64,000 nt of DNA from Siphonodentalium dalli (lineage: Eukaryota > Mollusca > Scaphopoda > Gadilida > Siphonodentaliidae), in assembly GCA_032622095.1 (NCBI GenBank), contig CP136062.1, positions 10,073,710-10,137,709 of the forward strand, read 5' to 3'. Below are positions 57,376-64,000 of the stretch, one piece after another. Positions within the stretch are counted from its first letter, which is position 1. Every line of letters begins with the position of its first letter. The position numbers and the translations under genes were made by a program. Below the pieces are notes generated by a model. That model was not told the DNA's origin and did no database searches. It saw nothing but the letters and a program-made list of their open reading frames with translations.

Positions 57376-57709
57376 GTGAAAATTAAAACAAAATAAATTC
57401 CATGATGGCGTCCAATATGGACTGCCTAATTCTGCTCCGAAACATGGATATTCAATATATGGATGTTTATTGGGGGAAACCGATTATTTCAATGATATTT
57501 TCATTAACTGGAATCAAAACCCGACTTACGGGAACGTGCGACTGTATCTTAAGCATATGTGCCTATTTAATGAGCCAACAATTGGAATCCCAACAGAGAA
57601 GATTGGCGTGGGTCCCTTGCGCGATCTGTCCATCGAAAACTATTTAGACATCTCAAGACACGTAAGACCCAATAAGTTAATATACAGAATAGATACATCT
57701 ATTGCCTGA
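57376..57709 (+). other. Unassigned open frame, about 110 codons
   Basis: The frame including SIYGCLLGETDYFNDIFINW ends at a TGA at 57707-57709 and is composition-balanced. No family recognised; ATG starts lie late (57470). It could be an exon or chance. Confidence 0.25.
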
Positions 57710-57734
57710 GTGACTAATATTTATATTTGTTACA

Positions 57735-57960
57735 ATGAGGTCAAATAGTTGCGAAGCCAGCACCACAATTCTTTCCCTCCATAGTAAATCTTAAAACAAC
57801 TTCTAAAGAATTAATAATTCACCTTATATTTGGTATGAAGCGTCCTTGGTTAACTGGAGTTCAGATTTGTTAACATCACGTCACCAAGGTAATTACCTGC
57901 GAAGCCACAGCCACAACTATTTCCCTCCATAGTAATTCTCAAAACAACTTCTTAAGAACA
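57735..57960. repeat. About 143-bp tandem duplication
   Basis: GCGAAGCCAGCACCACAA and TTTCCCTCCATAGTAAAT at 57748-57790 recur as GCGAAGCCACAGCCACAA and TTTCCCTCCATAGTAATT at 57898-57935. Confidence 0.85.
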
Positions 57961-58311
57961 ATTGACCAGGTCAGTCGCGCAATTATTGGAAGAGCCACGG
58001 TCAATAATTTTTTTTAAACCAAATGTTACATTTAAATTATTGCTTTATTTAACCAAAACAAAAATGAGAAAATTAACTTTTACTACTTGCTAAATTTTAT
58101 CTTTTAATTATTTCATTTAAATTTTAGTATTTACAGTATACTATGTCCAAGTCTTTATAATATGTTGAGTGACCCCACAGTCGTTTACTTTGTTAGTAAT
58201 AATTTGAAGGATTACTTGTTTAAACGCAATTGTTATCAAAATATTTTATGTATTTTTTATAATTTCTATTTATATGTAATACCATAATCTTGGTGGCGTT
58301 ACCATTTCTGA
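57961..58311. other. AT-rich spacer
   Basis: No feature recognised. Confidence 0.4.
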
Positions 58312-58905
58312 CTATGGTTTTCTTGTATCTTCTGCTCCGATGCATAGTTCTGTCAGGTTGTTCCAGTTGTTTGTACTGCGTGGAATGAAGCTATTTGCTG
58401 TGCTATTGTTTTTATGAATTTCTTTCTGTAGTTTTTCTTTATGGCCTCTTGTTCTGTTTGAGAGTGATTTCTTTAATGATTGGAGTACTGCTTTGTCCTT
58501 CTGGTTGATGATCTTGTACATTTGTAACATATCACACCTCTCTCGTCGGTAGTACCGTGTTAGTAATCCGAGCATTTTATTTCTTTCTTCATTGTCCAAA
58601 TTTTTTAGTTTATTTGTTGTTGATAATTTAGTTGCTCTTCTTTGGACATTTTTGATGGCAATCTGATGTTTTCTGAGGTGTGGGTTCCAAACGGACGACG
58701 CATATTCCACCATTGGTCTGATGAGCGATTTGAATAGGATTTTCAGAATTTCCTCGTCTATATGGTTAAAGGTTAAAAGTTCTCCGAATCATTCCAATTC
58801 TCTGGTTTCAGTGCTTTGTTGACTGAGGATGATATATGTTGATCGTAGGTTAGCCCTGTGTCAAAGACAACACCAATGTCTGTCTCAGTATCTGTGTGAC
58901 TATGT
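58312..58905 (-). pseudogene. 5'-truncated LINE ORF2 (reverse transcriptase C-terminus)
   Basis: Minus strand, upstream to downstream: TETDIGVVFDTGLTYDQHIS then SSVNKA, a frameshifted stretch, then EEILKILFKSLIRPMVEYAS and SVWNPHLRKHQ, NVQRRATKL, and a basic tail (RGHKEKLQKEI) to the stop at 58312. The order DxGV, H-I, NKA, LVRP-x-x-EYA-x-x-VW-P, VQRRA-T is characteristic of CR1/RTE-like ORF2. At least one frameshift near 58760-58790 breaks it. The 133-codon ORF 58312-58713 is the intact last part. Confidence 0.9.
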
Positions 58906-60540
58906 CACACATATGGTCCGCTTGTCGAACCTTCCCACAATACAAAGCAACGTACATTCATGCTATGTGCAAAATTACTTGCTAAGACAGCCTAAGATGA
59001 ATCAGATATCTGCAAATTATGTGGTACCAGATTTCCGTTGTTGGTAAACCATGTTTTTTTTAATACTGCAATGACACATCGTTGTCAAATATTCGTAACG
59101 ATATCTGGTACCACATCATAAATCACTTTGGCGTGAACTGTTTCATTCACATTGATAGTCTGACCGAATCAGAATTACTTGCCACGTTCTGTGGTTGTCC
59201 GTCACCAAATATTCTGGCTTATGTTGAAAACCACAGCCAGTTCATTAGTTTCTTTGCTAAAGCATCAAAACGCTTGTGGCAGACATTCGACACATTAGTC
59301 GGGCACATATATAGGATACAACATAACATACATAATTATGTAAACAAGTATTTATATTCATATGTGTTTATATACTGTTATGCTGAGTTGGCCCGTGACT
59401 CATTGATTGATTTCGCTATAACGGTGACGTTGGCCATTGGTTCACGTACATTCTGTGTCGTGAATCGAGGGCCACAGTCGGTTCGTTGAACGTAGATTTA
59501 TTTCTCTTGGAATACATGGTGTTTGTTGACATGTGGGTCGTATGCAAGCCAAACAACGGGTCTAAGGACATTTTAACTATGTTGTTGCCGTATATAATTA
59601 TGCAACGTTGGAGTTTGTTTGTTTGTCTTTTCGTTCTCATTGCTTTCATAATTGTGAACTACATGCTTTGTATATACGTTAAAACTTTGTTAACCTAAAT
59701 TGTCTGTATATATCTCTCCGTGAATGGAGGACAATAAAGATATATATATACATATCTCAAGATGCCAGTGATGATAGCAGTCTGAAGTCGACAGAAGTCC
59801 CAATGTAATTTATAACGCCGCCATATTTCGTCAGTCACGAACGTCGCGACTGATCCGGCTTATGTAGCTAACCAGCAGGGCCGCCGGAGAGGGGGGCATG
59901 TGGGTGTGCAAGTGTGCCCTTCCAATATCAAGATGCCCCTTGAAACTCGCATGTATATACGCGAGTATAACTCTTAATTTTAGAGAGATGTGTTGGGGAA
60001 CATTCAAAGATGTCAGTCGGTATCAGCTGTTCGTTACGAAACTTCCACTACAAACTAAGCAGTCCCATTGGGAGGTAATTAAACACGCCTGTTGTTCCTT
60101 ACCGTGGGCCTAATCTCACAACACAAACTGAAGACAGCCTTATCGTCGGCACTTCCCGTCTTACCATATGGGTTTCACCAAGAAGCAAGCGGGCTACATT
60201 TGATCAATAGTGCCATGGAGAATAAGGCAAATAAAAATGCAATAAATCATGAAATGCCTTCTTTGAACAGTCACATAGCTGGCACCTGATTTCACGTGTC
60301 CGTGTTGCCACATGGAGCTGATTATGTTACATACGCGTGCAGTTACAACGAAACTGACCTCTCAACATTAACAATTTGACTCATAACTCTTTACAATTCT
60401 AATGGACAAAGTTAACATTCAAAGTATAGCAGACGATTTTGCGAGTAAGACGGCAAACCGCAGAGCATATTTCGGTGCATTTTAGTTGTGTATAGGTGGA
60501 TCATGTGTCATTCCACTTCAAGGTTGTATGGTTATATCCA
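58906..60540. other. No gene recognised; possible retroelement tail
   Basis: AATAAA at 59733 followed by (AT)n and preceded by CTCCGTGAATGGAG (a small hairpin) resembles a LINE 3' end. The open frame 59082-59489 has no upstream ATG and no domain. No other feature. Confidence 0.35.
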
Positions 60541-60985
60541 TTATGGTTTATTGCAGTCTCTTCAAACGCCGATGTAATCTTGAATCTTCGAATTATTTAT
60601 CAGTCTCCGTGTCCTAATCTGCACATGACAGCTCATGTCATGCATCAACTATGAGCAGACCTGAGACCTGTCTGCAGTATAAAATTATTTCTGGTAGCTC
60701 CGGAAAAACTTATATATGTTTTATTGAAACATTCAGCTTGTCTTTCACAACGCAAAATATATTGTTAGTTATATGTTAGACATCGCCGGACGAAATTTAA
60801 TGGGGGTGCGTTCCATTGACCCGATAATATATAGTATTGCACTTTTAGTAGAATCGTCTTTCTTGGACACGCGCTGTTGTATAATGTCAAGGTCAGACTG
60901 ATGTGAATGGAGATTCCAGAGGCATAAATCGAAGATTCGAGATTGCGTCGGCTTTTAAAGAAACTGAGTTTATTGTTGTATAATT
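60541..60985. mobile_element. Inverted-repeat element, about 440 bp
   Basis: CAGTCTCTTCAAACGCCGATG and AATCTTGAATCTTCGA (60556-60593) pair with TCGAAGATTCGAGATTGCG and TCGGCTTTTAAAGAAACTG (60927-60967). Similar to 30690-30730 in TWSG1 intron 2. Confidence 0.6.
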
Positions 60986-61269
60986 TGCTGAACTCTGATT
61001 ATTGTTTTACATAAAGTATATGAACATCGACGCATTATACGTGCTAGAATTCGCGATATCCCGGCCATTGTGAAGTCACTGCTATACGCATTTTACCAGT
61101 GACTGTACATCTTCACAAAATGTGCGCCCAATAATAGGTTTGCCCCCCTGCCCTTCAGTCCTTCCGGCGGCCCTGCAGTAACCAGCCACGAAATTGGTTG
61201 AGCCAGCCGCGAAAACCATTTGCCGTGGCTTCGGGGTCTAGTGGGCTGGTCCCGGCTATTCCCCCTCAA
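60986..61269. other. No feature recognised
   Basis: Spacer before a LINE fragment. Confidence 0.4.
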
Positions 61270-61590
61270 CAATACTTTATACAAAGCGTATACGGAAGAA
61301 AAGCCAGCACATTAAAGACTACGTTACGAGTCAACTACCACGACATCTCATCCGTAACCATACAAAGTGCTATATATATTCCACCGTCACATAACACAAA
61401 CCAGTTCGCAAACTCATTCTTTGTTCGAACCATAGGTGACTGGAATCAGTTGGAGGAATCATCGATTGTTAAAACCGAGCCAGTGGATTCATTCAAGAGC
61501 GCACTCGAGGAAATCATCTAGATCTCTCTCCCGCTGCATATATGCCAGTATTGGATTCTGCAGCGTAAATTAAGATACAGATACAGAAGG
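61270..61590 (+). pseudogene. LINE ORF2 extreme C-terminus and 3' tail
   Basis: The frame ending at 61521 reads NQFANSFFVRTIGDWNQL then VDSFKSALEEI. This is the SFFPRTI-x-DWN-x-L ... DSFKS-L ending typical of CR1/Jockey-like ORF2 proteins. After the stop, about 50 bases lead to a short tail AAGATACAGATACAG, a repeat tail as found on such LINEs. Heavily 5'-truncated. Confidence 0.8.
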
Positions 61591-62238
61591 TTTGTTATAA
61601 AAGGGTTTGTTGTTTTAAGATATGGGTCAGATTCCTATAATAGCAAAATAATAATATAATCAAAAACATAAACTGAAAGGTAGGCGATGATTCGTCGATA
61701 ATATTGTGTGTAATGAGATCAAAAGTTAACTATACTTACTACTTACGACACAACTTTATCAAGAGGAAACTGTGGTCAATTCAATGGACTATACTGGTAC
61801 CTTAATGACTCAACTACTAGAGGTCACTTTACATTCGCGTGTTTCTTTTTCGAGCCATTCATGTCAACTGTCAAAACAACGTTGCATAATTCACTAATTT
61901 TGCCATCATTGTCTCTCAAATATACCTGTTTCGTTCAGAAGTGCAATTCCTTCATGTCACGTCTAAACACCACAACAGTAAGTTAATAAGATATCATGAC
62001 ATAAGTTAGTAAGATATAATTGTTCATCTTCATTCAGATTCATGATTCATGTTCATTCCTGGGGAATCCCCGAAAAGTTTCACTGGCATAAATCTTCTTG
62101 GTAGCGGGTTGCACAGGCCTTCTAAACAGTGACTGATATCTTAATAAATACAAATTTAAATACATCTATTCTCTAGACTATAGGAAAGAGAAGGTAAGAA
62201 TCCAAAAGGGGTGCAGGTCAAGTGATACTAGACGCTAC
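61591..62238. other. No gene recognised
   Basis: No conserved coding or repeat signature seen. Confidence 0.35.
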
Positions 62239-62278
62239 GCCGCCCAAATGATCAGTCCAAACTGCCCATTTGGGCGGC
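62239..62278. repeat. GC-rich perfect stem-loop
   Basis: GCCGCCCAAATG and CATTTGGGCGGC form a 12-bp stem round a 16-base loop. Confidence 0.85.
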
Positions 62279-62524
62279 TGGTTGTCCACCATACCCTGCG
62301 TGGGGGTATCTATTTCACAACATTTTTCAACTAAACAATGAATGCTGGCCTTAATATGATTACGTCAGTACGTATGGACAACCCAAAACACGTACGTCCA
62401 TCTAATATGATCTATAAAATGATAAATGTATGTTTCATAGGACTCGGAGTGCCTGTATTTCTGGCAACTTGGGATATACGATCACGCCAGTGCGTATGGG
62501 CCGTAGCCTGTAGGACGGCGACAT

Positions 62525-63045
62525 GTCACTCATGTCCAAAGGTTCGCTATTCCCAAGGTTCATTATACCGAAGTTTCGCTATTCCCAAGGTTCTCTATAT
62601 TCCTCAATATTCAGAAGGTTTTTTATAGCTTGTTATTTTGAAGTTTCATTCTATTATTTATATTCTAAAGTATTGAGAGGGTTCTTTATCATAAGACTCT
62701 TTTTATGAAGGAAATAACTTAAAGGTACTCAATCCGATAAGACGCTGCTAAATTACTCTTTCTTTGGCTTCGGTGGGAAAAAAATATTTGATTAGTGTCG
62801 AACCCACCCATCAAAGCTCAGAGTAATTAGATATCGATCTTTGCAGTTTGCTATTTTTATTGTTTCTGGGCCTAATCGTGCCAGGACGAGGTCAAACGGG
62901 CGGTCTTCCAGATAAAGATGGATAACTGTAAAATCGTGGTAATAATAACTACTTGGTATTAGAGTTGTCCATCTTTTCTGGTTAAATACGCCCAGAATAG
63001 CATACCTTCAGAATAGCGACCTTCGGAATAATGAACCTGATCCTG
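62525..63045. repeat. Loose inverted repeat of GGTTCGCTATTCC-type motifs
   Basis: Left: AAGGTTCGCTATTCCCAAGG, GGTTCATTATACCGAAG. Right (62985-63045): CAGAATAGCGACCTTCGG, AATAATGAACC. Family K sequence lies between them. Confidence 0.6.
62719..62950. mobile_element. Family K element, copy 2 (left part)
   Basis: TTAAAGGTACTCAATCCGAT, then CAAAGCTCAGAGTAATTAG and AGATGGATAACTGTAAAATC. No matching right terminus found. Confidence 0.75.
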
Positions 63046-63464
63046 TGTGAAGAGCCCATGACACGTCCATCAATAAATGTATACATGTTTCATGGGACTG
63101 TTTATATATACATATATAAGACTGGAGTAAAGTTGAGACCAACATGTCTTTGTTAATATTGGTGCTCAGATTTCAACGAAATTTGGTGTGGTGACTCAGG
63201 GTGCCCTGGAAGAGTGTATAATGCCGTTAGTTTTTCGAAATTTTTATTTAAATATGTGGGCCACAGTTAGACATAGGTCAGAGTGAGATATTGCCTCTAA
63301 CATTTCTCTAATTTCCAGACCAATATCCAGGGTGCCAGTCAAGAGATATTAGCCATATAGCACATGTTACTATATTTCTTCAAAATGCAATCATCAGGTG
63401 AAGGTTGAATCTGGCCAAGCAACCAATTTTCAAGGCAAAATTATTTAATTTAATTTTTGCAATC
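63046..63464. other. No gene recognised
   Basis: Contains AACGAAATTTGGTGTGGTG at about 63175, resembling dispersed mollusc repeats; no coding signature. Confidence 0.35.
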
Positions 63465-63910
63465 TTAAAGGTACTCAATCCGAATTAACCCTCGCAGATT
63501 ACTATTTCCTTGACTTCGGAGGTGAAAAATATTTGATTCAAGTCGAGGAACCCACAACATCAAAGCTCAGAGTGATCAGATACCGATTTTTAAAATCTAT
63601 CATTTTAATTTTACGTGGCCCAGCAAACAGCAGACGAGAATACTTTCTCTGACCAAATTGCAGATGGAGATGGATAACTCTAAAATCAACTGGGTTTTTT
63701 TGTGTGTGTGTCAGATGTTTGACAAACCAGCTATATTCGTTGAGCAAAAAGTTGATAAATCACAGGTTTTTGTCAATTTTATGCCATAATTGACTGCAGT
63801 TAGCATTATTTTCGAGCAATTAATTCTGTCAACTGAAGCGGCATTTCAAAAAATCTTCTTCTTGTTGGAATCTGATGATATAGGGACTATTGATTCGGAT
63901 TGAGGACCTT
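63465..63910. mobile_element. Family K element, copy 3
   Basis: Left TTAAAGGTACTCAATCCGAA, right CGGATTGAGGACCTT (complement AAGGTCCTCAATCC). Internal blocks CATCAAAGCTCAGAGTGATC and GATGGATAACTCTAAAATC are shared with copies 1 and 2. Confidence 0.78.
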
Positions 63911-64000
63911 CAAGGGAAAAATATCTTTATTGGATAAATTTACATATAATACTGAATACATGTTTATGAAAACGGGGATTTATTGCATATTTCACATAGC

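Noticed and set aside
58312-58713. Longest clean minus-strand ORF as a host gene
   Set aside because: Its motif order is that of LINE ORF2 C-termini, with frameshifted RT sequence directly upstream.
59082-59489. 135-codon plus-strand frame
   Set aside because: Begins with TTG, not ATG, and has no recognised domain; could only be an exon with evidence from transcripts.

Overview
The window is a eukaryotic, AT-rich nuclear segment from an invertebrate animal. The density of palindromic MITEs, foldback elements, minisatellites and bivalve-style interspersed repeats, with large introns, suggests a lophotrochozoan, probably a bivalve mollusc. The host assignment is inference, not proof.

One host gene can be assembled with confidence. 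It lies on the minus strand from 39485 down to 27495 and encodes a Twisted gastrulation (TWSG1/Tsg) BMP modulator. It has three coding exons (39485-39278, 31330-31124, 27793-27495), separated by two phase-1 introns of 7947 and 3330 bases with canonical GT/AG ends. Joined, they give 237 residues: a signal peptide, the N-terminal Cys-rich domain, a linker with the family's EPIP-type motif, and the C-terminal Cys-rich domain, with 24 cysteines in all. Both introns are filled with transposons. The stop codon lies in the first unit of a minisatellite.

Nearly everything else is mobile or repetitive DNA. Left flank (1-27 kb): minisatellites (25, 46, 33, 29, 24/152 bp and a G-tract array), a foldback element at 1376-3342, and many dispersed copies of three groups of short palindromic elements. 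Family A has TA-CAGTAATG ends and is mariner-like. Families B and C are bounded by TTAA and are piggyBac-like. Family E carries subterminal arrays of a CTTAAG palindrome.

Gene region (27-40 kb): the introns hold a second foldback element, a deleted hAT element with a perfect 8-bp target duplication and BED-finger/transposase relics, TTAA palindromes, and a cluster of a TACCGTTA motif. Right flank (40-64 kb): a large imperfect inverted duplication that supplies a paralogous empty site for a 1.26-kb TIR element, further MITEs, LINE reverse-transcriptase relics in both orientations, and a small satellite whose unit contains a MITE. No CRISPR, rRNA or convincing tRNA was seen, and no second host gene was recognised.
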